From Caldimonas mangrovi (lineage in GTDB: Bacteria; Pseudomonadota; Gammaproteobacteria; Burkholderiales; Burkholderiaceae_C), in contig NZ_JAMKFE010000010.1 in the NCBI RefSeq assembly GCF_023721835.1, positions 62,001 through 126,000 on the forward strand: a stretch of DNA of 64,000 bases, written 5' to 3'. The notes beneath the pieces were generated by a model. That model saw only the letters and a list, made by a program, of their open reading frames with translations. It did no database searches and had not been told where the DNA came from. The position numbers and the translations under genes were made by a program. Of this stretch, positions 1 through 12,639 are shown one piece after another; within the stretch, counting starts at the first letter, position 1; each line of letters opens with the position of its first letter.

Positions 1-117
1 TCGAACTACCTGGAGCAGTCCAAGAACATGTTCGTGCAGATGCAGGAGCAGATGCAGAAGCAGGCGGAGTCGCTGATGCCCGGTTTTCCCGGTTTCCCGC
101 CCGCCAACAAGCGCTGA
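1..117 (+). CDS. phaR: PhaR, polyhydroxyalkanoate synthesis repressor (C-terminal end only)
   Basis: The window opens inside a reading frame that ends with TGA at 115-117. The 38 visible residues are a Gln/Met-rich amphipathic stretch ([20 protein letters not shown]) followed by a short MPGFPGFPP tail. This is the usual C-terminus of PhaR, the DNA-binding repressor of phasin and PHB-granule genes in Burkholderiales. The DNA-binding and PHB-binding domains lie outside the window, so the call rests on the tail alone. The gene is followed 40 bases later by rimO on the same strand, an order I associate with this group. Confidence 0.72.
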   Translation, partial: SNYLEQSKNMFVQMQEQMQKQAESLMPGFPGFPPANKR

Positions 118-129
118 TACCGCCCCGGG

Positions 130-157
130 GGGCCCGGATCGGCGAAAATCCGGGCCC
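130..157. promoter_or_regulatory. 10-bp GC-rich inverted repeat abutting the rimO start codon
   Basis: GGGCCCGGAT at 130-139 pairs perfectly with ATCCGGGCCC at 148-157 across an 8-base loop. The right arm ends at the base before the rimO ATG at 158. There is no T-run, so it is not a classical intrinsic terminator. It covers the whole region where a ribosome binding site would lie. It could limit rimO translation or act as a Rho-assisted end for phaR. Confidence 0.6.
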
Positions 158-1555
158 ATGACACAAGACACCTCCCTGGTGGTGCCGCCCCCCGCCGGCA
201 CCTCCCCCAAGATCGGCTTCGTGAGCCTGGGTTGCCCCAAGGCGTTGACCGACTCCGAACTGATCCTGACGCAGCTGAGCGCCGAGGGCTACCAGACCGC
301 CAAGACCTTCCAGGGCGCCGACCTGGTGATCGTCAACACCTGCGGCTTCATCGACGACGCGGTCAAGGAAAGCCTCGACACCATCGGCGAGGCGCTGGCC
401 GAGAACGGCAAGGTCATCGTGACCGGTTGCCTGGGTGCCAAAACCGGCGAGGGCGGCGGCAACCTGGTGCGCCAGATCCACCCCAAGGTGCTGGCGGTCA
501 CCGGGCCGCATGCCACCCACGAGGTGATGGACGCGGTGCACCAGCACGTGCCCAAGCCGCACGATCCTTTCGTCGACCTGGTGCCGCCGGCCGGCGTCAA
601 GCTCACGCCCAAGCACTACGCCTACCTGAAGATCAGCGAGGGCTGCAACCACCGCTGCTCGTTCTGCATCATCCCCAGCATGCGCGGCGACCTGGTGTCG
701 CGCCCGGTGGGCGACGTGCTCGGCGAGGCGCAGCGGCTGTTCGAGTCCGGCGTGAAGGAACTGCTGGTCATCAGTCAGGACACCAGCGCCTACGGCGTCG
801 ACGTGAAATACCGCACCGGTTTCTGGGACGGCCGCCCGGTGCGCACTCGCATGCTCGACCTGGTGCAGGCGCTCGCCGAGATGGCCGAAAAGCACGGCGC
901 CTGGGTGCGCCTGCATTACGTCTACCCCTACCCGCACGTCGACGACGTGCTGCCGCTGATGGCTGGCGGCCGGGTGTTGCCGTACCTGGACGTGCCGTTC
1001 CAGCATGCGCACCCGGACGTGCTCAGGCGCATGAAGCGCCCGGCCAGCGGCGAGAAGAACCTGGAACGCATCCTGCGCTGGCGCGAGATCTGCCCCGAAA
1101 TCGTCATCCGCAGCACCTTCATCGCCGGCTTCCCCGGCGAGACGGAAGCCGAGTTCGAGTACCTGCTCGATTTCATGCGCGAGGCCGAGATCGACCGCGC
1201 CGGGTGCTTTGCCTATTCACCGGTCGAGGGGGCGAGCGCGAACGAGCTGCCCGGTGCGGTGCCCGACGAGGTGCGCGCCGAACGCCAGGCGCGCTTCATG
1301 GCGGTCGCGGAGGCCGTCTCCACCGCCAAGCTACAGCGCCGTGTCGGGGCCACGATGCAGGTCCTGGTCGACTCGGCGCCGGCGCTGGGCCGCAAGGGCG
1401 GGGTGGGTCGCACCTATGCCGATGCACCGGAGATCGACGGCAGCGTGCGGCTGCTGCCGCCCGAAAAAGCGTCCAGGACGCTGAAGGTCGGCGAATTCAC
1501 GCGCGCGCGCATCGTCGCTACCGAGGGACACGACCTGATCGGCATGCCGGTATGA
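158..1555 (+). CDS. rimO: RimO, ribosomal protein S12 methylthiotransferase
   Basis: This 465-residue radical-SAM methylthiotransferase adds a methylthio group to the conserved aspartate of ribosomal protein S12. The N-terminal MTTase domain carries three cluster-binding cysteines at C26 (SLGCPK), C62 (NTCGF) and C91 (VTGC). The radical-SAM CxxxCxxC motif is C163-C167-C170 (GCNHRCSFC). A TRAM domain forms roughly the last 70 residues. [12 protein letters not shown] and [13 protein letters not shown] separate RimO from the tRNA enzyme MiaB. The ATG at 158 gives the normal family length, but no Shine-Dalgarno is visible because a strong hairpin fills the leader. Its stop overlaps the next start (ATGA), so the two are translationally coupled. 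Confidence 0.95.
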   Translation: MTQDTSLVVPPPAGTSPKIGFVSLGCPKALTDSELILTQLSAEGYQTAKTFQGADLVIVNTCGFIDDAVKESLDTIGEALAENGKVIVTGCLGAKTGEGGGNLVRQIHPKVLAVTGPHATHEVMDAVHQHVPKPHDPFVDLVPPAGVKLTPKHYAYLKISEGCNHRCSFCIIPSMRGDLVSRPVGDVLGEAQRLFESGVKELLVISQDTSAYGVDVKYRTGFWDGRPVRTRMLDLVQALAEMAEKHGAWVRLHYVYPYPHVDDVLPLMAGGRVLPYLDVPFQHAHPDVLRRMKRPASGEKNLERILRWREICPEIVIRSTFIAGFPGETEAEFEYLLDFMREAEIDRAGCFAYSPVEGASANELPGAVPDEVRAERQARFMAVAEAVSTAKLQRRVGATMQVLVDSAPALGRKGGVGRTYADAPEIDGSVRLLPPEKASRTLKVGEFTRARIVATEGHDLIGMPV

Positions 1556-2733
1556 GCGGGCGCGACCCGGGCACCGGCCTCATCCACCATCCGTACCAGG
1601 CGCCGGACGGCTTCGAGTCGCCGGCCGTGGCGGTGCACAAGGGCTCGACCGTGTTCTTTCCCAGCGTGGCCGCGATGCGTTCGCGCACCTGGAAGGACAA
1701 GTCGGCCTACACCTACGGCCTGCACGGCACGCCGACCACCTTCACGCTCGAGGAGCGCATCGCGGCGCTCGAAGGCGGGCGCCACACCCTGCTGGTGGGC
1801 AGTGGCCTGGCGGCGATCGCGCTGGTGAACCTGTCGCTGCTGCGCGCCGGCGACGAAGTGCTGCTGCCCGACAACGTCTACGGCCCGAGCCGCGAGCTGG
1901 CGCTGCACGAGCTGGCGCAATACGGCGTCTCCCACCGCATCTACGACCCCATGGCGGGCGCCGACGCGTTGCGCGCGGCGATCGGCGAGCGCACCCGGCT
2001 GGTTTGGATCGAGGCCGCCGGCTCGGTGACGCTGGAGTTCCCGGATGTCCGTGCGCTGGTGGCCGTGGCGCGGGAGCGCCGTGTGACGGTGGCGCTCGAC
2101 AACACCTGGGGTGCCGGCATCGCTTTCCCGGCGTTCGGCCTGGGCAGCGGGCACGGCGTCGATGTGTCCGTCCATGCGTTGACGAAATACCCGTCCGGCG
2201 GCGGCGACGTGCTGATGGGCGCCATCACCAGCGTCGACCGCCAGCTGCATGAACGCCTGATGATGACGCACGGCCGCTTGGGCCTGGCCGTCGGCGCCAA
2301 CGACGCCGAACTGGTGCTGCGTTCGCTGCCCAGCCTCCATCTGCGCTACCACGCGCAGGACCGGGCCGCGCGCGAGATCGCGGCCTGGGCCCTGCGCCGG
2401 CCGGAGTTTGCCCGGGTGCTGCACCCCGCATTGCCCGATTCGCCCGGCCATGCGCATTGGGCCTCGCTGTGCACGGCGGCGGCCGGCCTGGTGTCGGTGG
2501 TCTTCGACGCGCGCCACGACGGTGCGGCGGTCGACCGTTTCGTCGATGCGCTGCAGCTGTTTCGCATCGGCTATTCCTGGGGCGGGCCGATCAGCCTGGC
2601 GATGCCGTATCGCGTGCAGACGATGCGCAACTTCGCGCCACCCGCGGCAGGGTCGTTGGTGCGCCTGTGCATCGGCCTGGAGCACCCGGACGACCTGATT
2701 GCCGACCTGGAGCAGGCGCTGCAGGCGCTCTGA
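1552..2733 (+). CDS. metC: cystathionine beta-lyase (Cys/Met-metabolism PLP enzyme)
   Basis: A 393-residue PLP enzyme of the cystathionine gamma-synthase/beta-lyase family. It likely cleaves cystathionine to homocysteine, pyruvate and ammonia for methionine synthesis. The PLP lysine is K212 in [26 protein letters not shown] near the N-terminus supplies the phosphate-binding Tyr/Arg-type contacts, and LDNTWGAG holds the aspartate that contacts the pyridine nitrogen. A related lyase (gamma-lyase) cannot be excluded from sequence alone. The ATG overlaps the rimO stop by four bases. The gene converges on smpB with no gap: the two stop codons are adjacent. Confidence 0.85.
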   Translation: MSGRDPGTGLIHHPYQAPDGFESPAVAVHKGSTVFFPSVAAMRSRTWKDKSAYTYGLHGTPTTFTLEERIAALEGGRHTLLVGSGLAAIALVNLSLLRAGDEVLLPDNVYGPSRELALHELAQYGVSHRIYDPMAGADALRAAIGERTRLVWIEAAGSVTLEFPDVRALVAVARERRVTVALDNTWGAGIAFPAFGLGSGHGVDVSVHALTKYPSGGGDVLMGAITSVDRQLHERLMMTHGRLGLAVGANDAELVLRSLPSLHLRYHAQDRAAREIAAWALRRPEFARVLHPALPDSPGHAHWASLCTAAAGLVSVVFDARHDGAAVDRFVDALQLFRIGYSWGGPISLAMPYRVQTMRNFAPPAAGSLVRLCIGLEHPDDLIADLEQALQAL

Positions 2734-3195
2734 TCAGCTCTTCGGCGAAGAAACCTTGTGCCGCATCAGCCGGCCCTTCTCGCGTTCCCAGTCGCGCTTC
2801 TTCTCGGTTTCGCGCTTGTCGTGCAGCTGCTTGCCCTTGGCCAGCGCGATCTCGGCTTTGACCAGGCCGCCCTTGTAGTGCAGGTCGAGCGGCACCAGCG
2901 TATAGCCCCGCTGCTCCACCTTGCCGATCAGCCGCCGGATCTCGTCCTTCTTCATCAGCAGCTTCTTGGTGCGGTCGGCCTCGGGGTGCACATGGGTGGA
3001 GGCGGTGCGCAGCGCGTTGATGCGGCAGCCGATCAAATACAGCTCGCCGTCGCGGATCACGACGTAGCCGTCGGTGAGCTGGACCTGGCCGGCGCGTATG
3101 GCCTTGACCTCCCAGCCTTCGAGCACGATGCCGGTTTCGAAGCGCTCCTCGATCAGGTAGTCGAAACGCGCTCTTCTGTTTTCTGCGATGGACAT
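2734..3195 (-). CDS. smpB: SmpB, SsrA-binding protein
   Basis: A 153-residue tmRNA partner for trans-translation, which binds SsrA RNA and delivers it to stalled ribosomes. Family hallmarks are the N-terminal [27 protein letters not shown], the RDGELYLI segment and the basic C-terminal tail [21 protein letters not shown] that inserts in the decoding centre. The length is normal for the family. The ATG at 3195 gives the standard MSIAENRRA start. It is divergent from ratA across 60 bases, a pairing common in proteobacteria. Confidence 0.97.
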   Translation of the reverse strand: MSIAENRRARFDYLIEERFETGIVLEGWEVKAIRAGQVQLTDGYVVIRDGELYLIGCRINALRTASTHVHPEADRTKKLLMKKDEIRRLIGKVEQRGYTLVPLDLHYKGGLVKAEIALAKGKQLHDKRETEKKRDWEREKGRLMRHKVSSPKS

Positions 3196-3238
3196 GAGGT
3201 CGGTGTCGGTTGAGCCGGGGAGCGAAAAGAGGCGCCCC

Positions 3239-3244
3239 TAAAAT
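3239..3244 (+). promoter_or_regulatory. candidate -10 box for ratA-rnfH
   Basis: TAAAAT lies 11 bases before the ratA ATG, which would leave only a few bases of leader. I see no good -35 at normal spacing, so this is a weak prediction. Confidence 0.3.
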
Positions 3245-3255
3245 CCCTGCATTCT

Positions 3256-3708
3256 ATGAAGCACGTCAAGAAGTCCGTCCTGCTGTGGTACTCGGCGCAG
3301 GAGATGTACGAGTTGGTCACACGGGTGCAGGACTATCCGCAGTTCCTGCCCTGGTGCGAAAAGGCCGAGGTGCTGGACGCCGCCGCCAGCGAGATGACGG
3401 CCCGGCTGACGCTGGCCTACGCGGGCCTGCATCATGCCTTTACCACCCGCAATACGCATGTCCCCGGTGAGCTCGTGGTCGTCAAGCTGATCGACGGGCC
3501 GTTCTCGCTGCTGGAGGGCAACTGGCGGTTCCATGCGCTGGGCAGTGGATCTTCCGGGCCGCCGGCGAGCAAGGTCGAGCTCGACCTTCGCTATGCGTTC
3601 TCCAGCGGGGCGCTGCAGGCGCTGGTCAGCCCGGTGTTCGACCGCATCGCCAACACGCTGGTCGATTCCTTCGTGCGGCGCGCCGAGCAGGTCTATGGCG
3701 AACGCTGA
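3256..3708 (+). CDS. ratA: RatA, START-like/coenzyme Q-binding family protein
   Basis: A 150-residue polyketide-cyclase/START-like protein of the RatA/Coq10 family. KHVKKSVLLWYSAQEMYELV, DYPQFLPWC and the C-terminal helix DRIANTLVDSFVRRAEQVYG are typical. E. coli RatA was described as blocking 70S ribosome association. Most relatives are better viewed as quinone/lipid-binding chaperones, so toxin activity is not implied by sequence. It overlaps rnfH by 14 bases and is divergent from smpB. Confidence 0.9.
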   Translation: MKHVKKSVLLWYSAQEMYELVTRVQDYPQFLPWCEKAEVLDAAASEMTARLTLAYAGLHHAFTTRNTHVPGELVVVKLIDGPFSLLEGNWRFHALGSGSSGPPASKVELDLRYAFSSGALQALVSPVFDRIANTLVDSFVRRAEQVYGER

Positions 3709-4006
3709 CATCCTGCACGTCGAGGTGGCCTACGTGCCGAAAGGCGCTCCGGCCGACGTCGTGCGCCTGGAGCTGGCGCCCGGTGCCACGATCCTGCATG
3801 CCGTGCGGGCCAGCGGTCTGCTGACACGGCACACCGGGATCGACCTGACCGCACAGCGTGTCGGCATCTGGGGCCGCGTGAAGCCGCTGAGCGAGCCGTT
3901 GCGCGACCAGGACCGGGTGGAAATCTATCGCCCACTGACCGTGGACCCGAAGGAGGCGCGGCGGCTGCGCTACCGCGACCACCGCCAGCGCAAGGCGGGC
4001 GGCTGA
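3695..4006 (+). CDS. rnfH: RnfH family (UPF0125) protein
   Basis: A 103-residue ubiquitin-like-fold protein of the RnfH/RatB family. Typical features are the HVEVAYVPKG strand, the ATILHAVRASGLL helix, VGIWGRVKPLSEPLRDQDRVEIYRPL and a basic tail (EARRLRYRDHRQRKAGG). The start ATG lies inside the end of ratA, so the pair is coupled. The family's biochemical role is unsettled: it was named for linkage to rnf genes, but none is present here. It converges on the DUF4124 gene with a 7-base gap. Confidence 0.9.
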   Translation: MANADILHVEVAYVPKGAPADVVRLELAPGATILHAVRASGLLTRHTGIDLTAQRVGIWGRVKPLSEPLRDQDRVEIYRPLTVDPKEARRLRYRDHRQRKAGG

Positions 4007-4013
4007 GACCCGC

Positions 4014-4532
4014 TTACTTGCAGTCGGCGGCCATGACCTGGCGGTTGCGCGCCGTTTCCTGCGCACGCGCCGCATCGTCCAGGATCTCGCGCTCGCCCTT
4101 GTCGTTGGTGCGGGCGATGCGCACACCGCTGTCCAGCGTCTGCTGATAGCTCTTCGCGCGGGCGCAGTTCTCGGCGCGCTGCTTCGCGATGCGCTCTTCC
4201 TCGGCGCGTCGCTTGGCCTCCTGTTCCTGCTCTTCCTTCTTGCGCCTGGCCTCCAGCTCCTTGTCGACGGTGGGCGCAGAGGCCTTCACGAGCGGCGCCT
4301 CGGCCGCTTCGCCGCTGGTGGGGGCCGCCGGCGTCGTCACCACCATGCGGCTGCCGGACGGGCGCTGCAGGATGTCCTTTTCCGGCACCGTGGCAGGGGG
4401 CGGGCGGTCGCTGTACTGCACCTTGCCGGCGGCGTCCTTCCACTTCCATTGCGCGGCGGCCGGCAGACTGGCCGTCAGGCCGAGAAAGAGGCCGACGGCG
4501 ACGGTCAACAGGCGGAGCGAGGCGGTTTTCAT
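4014..4532 (-). CDS. DUF4124 domain protein, secreted
   Basis: A 172-residue exported protein. Residues 1-27 form a signal peptide (MKTASLRLLTVAVGLFLGLT followed by an Ala-rich cleavage site). A short DUF4124 segment follows (QWKWKDAAGKVQYSDRPP), a beta motif repeated across Burkholderiales secreted proteins. A Lys/Glu/Arg-rich stretch (about 92-125) should form a long charged helix or coiled coil. Two cysteines (in ENCARAK and AADCK) could form a disulfide. The function is unknown. A TACACT promoter box sits exactly 7 bases before the ATG and no Shine-Dalgarno is present, so the mRNA may be leaderless. Confidence 0.85.
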   Translation of the reverse strand: MKTASLRLLTVAVGLFLGLTASLPAAAQWKWKDAAGKVQYSDRPPPATVPEKDILQRPSGSRMVVTTPAAPTSGEAAEAPLVKASAPTVDKELEARRKKEEQEQEAKRRAEEERIAKQRAENCARAKSYQQTLDSGVRIARTNDKGEREILDDAARAQETARNRQVMAADCK

Positions 4533-4539
4533 GCGGCGC

Positions 4540-4545
4540 AGTGTA
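4540..4545 (-). promoter_or_regulatory. -10 box (TACACT) for the DUF4124 gene, likely leaderless
   Basis: On the minus strand TACACT ends 7 bases before the ATG, so transcription should start at or next to the A of the start codon. TTGGTC at 4564-4569 is a possible -35 with an 18-base spacer. The surrounding 14 bases recur identically upstream of selO. Confidence 0.5.
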
Positions 4546-4668
4546 GCGGTGCCGCTGTGCCTCGACCAAGGGGGCGGCACGGGTGCGGCGGGCGGGATGT
4601 GATCAATGGCACGTTTTACGCGCCCCCGCCGCCCGTGCGGCCTGACGGCACCCCGGCACGGGCCTACG

Positions 4669-6173
<1,505 letters not shown>

Positions 6174-6193
6174 GGGCGACGCCTCGCGACCCC

Positions 6194-6217
6194 AGGCAGC
6201 ACGCGGTGCTGCCTTTT
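6194..6217 (+). terminator. terminator/attenuator-like hairpin between guaB and guaA
   Basis: AGGCAGCA (6194-6201) pairs with TGCTGCCT (6207-6214) around a 5-base loop and runs into TTTTCCTTTT. It lies about 25 bases upstream of the guaA start. It could end guaB transcripts partially and so set the GuaB:GuaA ratio. Confidence 0.6.
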
Positions 6218-6241
6218 CCTTTTCCTGAACAGGCTCCGACC

Positions 6242-7825
<1,584 letters not shown>

Positions 7826-7945
7826 ACCGTTTGTCGCGGTAGCGCAGTGCCGTCGACCGAAGGCGGGCACCGCGCGACCTGTGGCGGGGCAGGGGAAGCA
7901 CGGGCGTGCTACAACACCGCGTTCCGTGCCCCCCAGGAGCTTCGC

Positions 7946-9703
<1,758 letters not shown>

Positions 9704-9741
9704 CTTTTGCGGACCGCGGCGTATCGTGCAGAATCGCCCGC

Positions 9742-11571
9742 ATGACCGGTGTTCTGGCAAGAACCATCCTCTGTGCGGCGATCGCCTTCGGTGCACCCGC
9801 CGCCTGGGCCGCGCACGCCTACGCCCAGTTTGGTGACATCAAGTACCCGGCGGGTTTCGCGCACTTCGACTACGCCAACCCCGACGCCCCCAAGGGCGGG
9901 GAAATCGTGCTGGTGCCACCCACGCGCATCAGCAACTTCGACAAGTACAACCCGTTCACCCTCAAGGGCACCGCCCCGCCCGGGCTCAGCGGGCTGGTGT
10001 TCGAATCGCTGCTGACGGGCACCCTCGACGAACCGACCACGGCTTACGGGCTGCTGGCCGAGGACATCGAGGTGGCACCGGACCGGCAAAGCGCGACCTT
10101 CCGCTTGCATCCGCTGGCCCGCTTCCAGAACGGCGACCCGGTGCTGGCCGCGGACGTCAAGCACTCGTTCGACACCTTGATGAGCAAGCAGGCGGCGCCG
10201 CAATACCGGGTGTACTTCGGCGACATCGCCGGCGCCACGGTGCTGGGCGAGCGTACCGTGCGCTTCGACTTCAAGCACGACAGCGCCGAACTGCCCTTGC
10301 TGATCGGGGGTGGGCTGCCGGTATTCAGCCGCAAGTGGGGCATCGAGGGCGGGCGGCTGAAGCCCTTCGACCAGGTGGTGATGGACAAGCCCATCGCTTC
10401 CGGACCGTACAAGATCGGGCGGGTCAATTTCGGCCGCGACATCACCTACGTGCGCGACCCGAACTACTGGGCCCGAGATCTCGGCGTGCGGCGCGGGCTC
10501 TTCAACTTCGACCGCGTGACCTACAAGGTCTACGCCGATGACAAAGTGCGGCTCGAAGCGTTCAAGGCGGGCGAGTTCGATTTCATCCAGGCCTTCATCG
10601 CCAAGGAGTGGGCGCGGGAATACCAGGGCAAGAAGTTCGACTCCGGCGAACTCGTCAAGCGTGAGTTCGAGCATGGCAATGCCGGGGACTTCCAGGGTTT
10701 CCTGTTCAACACGCGTCGCGAGAAGTTCAAGGACGCCCGGGTGCGCGAGGCCATCGGCCTGGCGATGGATTTCGAATGGATGAACCGGCAGTTGTTTTAC
10801 AACGCCTACACGCGCATGAGGGGCTACTTTGTCGCCAGCGACTTCGAGGCCAAGGGCATGCCGACGCCCGAGGAGCAGCGTTTGCTGGAGCCGTTGCGCA
10901 AGCATTTGGCCGACGAGGTCTTCACGCAGCCGGTGCCGTTGCCGCCCAGCACCGACGGCCCGGGCGGCTTGCGCGCCAATCTGCGGCGTGCCAAGGCCTT
11001 GCTGGAGGCCGCCGGATGGGCCTATCGCGACGGTGCGCTGCGCAACGCGAAGGGTGTGCCGCTGGAGATCGAGTTTCTCGACAACCAGGGGTCGATGGCA
11101 CGTGTCGTCACGCCGTTCATGCAAAACCTCGAGAAGCTCGGCATCCGGCCGAACTACAAGGTGGTCGACTTCGCGCTGCTGCAAAAGCGGCAGGACGTGT
11201 TCGACTTCGACATCGTCAGCGTGCGCATGCTGGGCAGCGAGGCGCCGGGCGCCGAGCTGATGACGAGGTTCAGCTCCGAGGCGGCGGACACCGAAGGCTC
11301 GAGCAATTTCATCGGCGTCAAGAGTCCGGCGGTGGACGCGCTGCTGCGCAAGGCGGTGTCGGCCAGGACGCGGGACGATCTGGTGCCTGCGCTGCGCGCG
11401 CTCGATCGGGTCTTGCGGCATGGTCACTACGTGGTGCCTGCGTGGTATTCCAGCCGGCATCGGGTGGCGTACCGCGGGGGGCGTTTCGTGCTGCCGTCGA
11501 AAATTCCACGCTACTACGAGCCCGAAGGCTGGGCGCTCGCCACCTGGTGGGCGGATCCCCGCAACCGTTGA
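9742..11571 (+). CDS. yejA: YejA-type peptide/muropeptide-binding protein of an ABC transporter
   Basis: A 609-residue periplasmic solute-binding protein of the SBP_bac_5 (oligopeptide/nickel) family. Residues 1-26 form a signal peptide ending AAWA before AHAYAQFGD. The YejA style is clear from YPAGFAHFDYANPDAPKGGE near the N-terminus, LVFESLLTGT, and the C-terminal VVPAWYSSRHRVAYR. It is 19 bases upstream of yejB and 38 downstream of ldcA. YejA relatives carry oligopeptides (including microcin C in E. coli). In Agrobacterium a YejBEF system with its binding protein YepA imports muropeptides. The substrate here is inferred. Confidence 0.92.
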   Translation: MTGVLARTILCAAIAFGAPAAWAAHAYAQFGDIKYPAGFAHFDYANPDAPKGGEIVLVPPTRISNFDKYNPFTLKGTAPPGLSGLVFESLLTGTLDEPTTAYGLLAEDIEVAPDRQSATFRLHPLARFQNGDPVLAADVKHSFDTLMSKQAAPQYRVYFGDIAGATVLGERTVRFDFKHDSAELPLLIGGGLPVFSRKWGIEGGRLKPFDQVVMDKPIASGPYKIGRVNFGRDITYVRDPNYWARDLGVRRGLFNFDRVTYKVYADDKVRLEAFKAGEFDFIQAFIAKEWAREYQGKKFDSGELVKREFEHGNAGDFQGFLFNTRREKFKDARVREAIGLAMDFEWMNRQLFYNAYTRMRGYFVASDFEAKGMPTPEEQRLLEPLRKHLADEVFTQPVPLPPSTDGPGGLRANLRRAKALLEAAGWAYRDGALRNAKGVPLEIEFLDNQGSMARVVTPFMQNLEKLGIRPNYKVVDFALLQKRQDVFDFDIVSVRMLGSEAPGAELMTRFSSEAADTEGSSNFIGVKSPAVDALLRKAVSARTRDDLVPALRALDRVLRHGHYVVPAWYSSRHRVAYRGGRFVLPSKIPRYYEPEGWALATWWADPRNR

Positions 11572-11590
11572 ACCGAGAAAGCTGCCGGAC

Positions 11591-12631
11591 ATGTGGGCCT
11601 ACATCCTCAAGCGCCTGTTGCTGATGGTCCCGACCCTGCTCGGCGTGCTGCTGCTGACCTTCGTCGTGATCCAGTTCGTGCCCGGCGGCCCGGTGGAACA
11701 GATGGTGGCGCAGCTGCAGGGGCGCGACACCGGCGGCGAAGGTGCGGTGGCGCGCGGGGCCGGCTACCGTGGGCGCCAAGGCGTCGATGCCGCGCAGGTC
11801 GAGGAGATCAAGCGGCTGTACGGCTTCGACAAGCCCGCTCACGAGCGCTTCGCGCAGATGCTCGGAGCCTATGCGCGCTTCGACCTCGGCAAGAGCTTCT
11901 TCCACCACAAGGACGTCTGGGAGCTTGTGAAGGAGAAGCTGCCGGTGTCGATCAGCCTCGGGTTGTGGACATTCTTCCTGAGCTATCTGATCTCGATCCC
12001 GCTGGGCATCGCGAAAGCGGTGCGCGCCGGTTCGCGCTTCGATGCACTGACCAGCCTCGTCGTGCTGGTCGGCTATGCCATCCCGGGTTTCGTGCTCGGC
12101 GTGGCGCTGCTGGTGCTGTTCGCCGGTGGCAGTTTCGTGCAGTGGTTTCCGCTGCGCGACCTGACCTCGCCGAACTGGGAACAGCTCAGCCTGTGGGGCA
12201 AGGTGGTCGACTACCTCTGGCACATCACCCTGCCGGTGACAGCGAGCGTGCTCGGCAGCTTCGCGGTCATCACGATGCTCACCAAGAACGCCTTTCTCGA
12301 GGAGATCCGCAAGCAGTACGTGCTGACGGCGCGCGCCAAGGGCCTGGGCGAGCGCAAGGTGCTGTGGAAGCACGTGTTCCGCAACGCGTTGATCCCGATC
12401 GTGACCGGGTTCCCGTCGGCCTTCATCGGCGCATTCTTTGCCAGTTCGCTGCTGATCGAGACGCTGTTCTCGCTCGACGGGCTGGGGCGGCTGGGCTACG
12501 AGTCGGTGATTCGCCGTGACTACCCCGTGGTGCTGGGCACCCTGTACCTCTTCACGCTGATCGGCCTGGTCACCAAGCTGATCTCCGACCTGTGCTACGT
12601 CTGGGTCGACCCGCGCGTCAAATTCGATTGA
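11591..12631 (+). CDS. yejB: YejB-type ABC transporter permease
   Basis: A 346-residue BPD-type permease (DppB/OppB class) starting MWAYILKRLLLMVPTLLGVL. The first transmembrane helix is followed by the usual large periplasmic loop and a membrane core of five more helices. The EAA loop that docks the ATPase is YVLTARAKGLGERKV. The YejB-specific loop insert (about residues 40-80, rich in Gly/Arg, GGEGAVARGAGYRGRQG) is present. It is co-transcribed with yejA and yejE. Confidence 0.93.
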   Translation: MWAYILKRLLLMVPTLLGVLLLTFVVIQFVPGGPVEQMVAQLQGRDTGGEGAVARGAGYRGRQGVDAAQVEEIKRLYGFDKPAHERFAQMLGAYARFDLGKSFFHHKDVWELVKEKLPVSISLGLWTFFLSYLISIPLGIAKAVRAGSRFDALTSLVVLVGYAIPGFVLGVALLVLFAGGSFVQWFPLRDLTSPNWEQLSLWGKVVDYLWHITLPVTASVLGSFAVITMLTKNAFLEEIRKQYVLTARAKGLGERKVLWKHVFRNALIPIVTGFPSAFIGAFFASSLLIETLFSLDGLGRLGYESVIRRDYPVVLGTLYLFTLIGLVTKLISDLCYVWVDPRVKFD

Positions 12632-12639
12632 ACACCGGT

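Noticed and set aside
3256-4006. RatA-RnfH as a toxin-antitoxin module
   Set aside because: RatA is a START/coenzyme-Q-binding-like protein and RnfH has no antitoxin features. The 'RatAB' name does not prove a toxin-antitoxin role.
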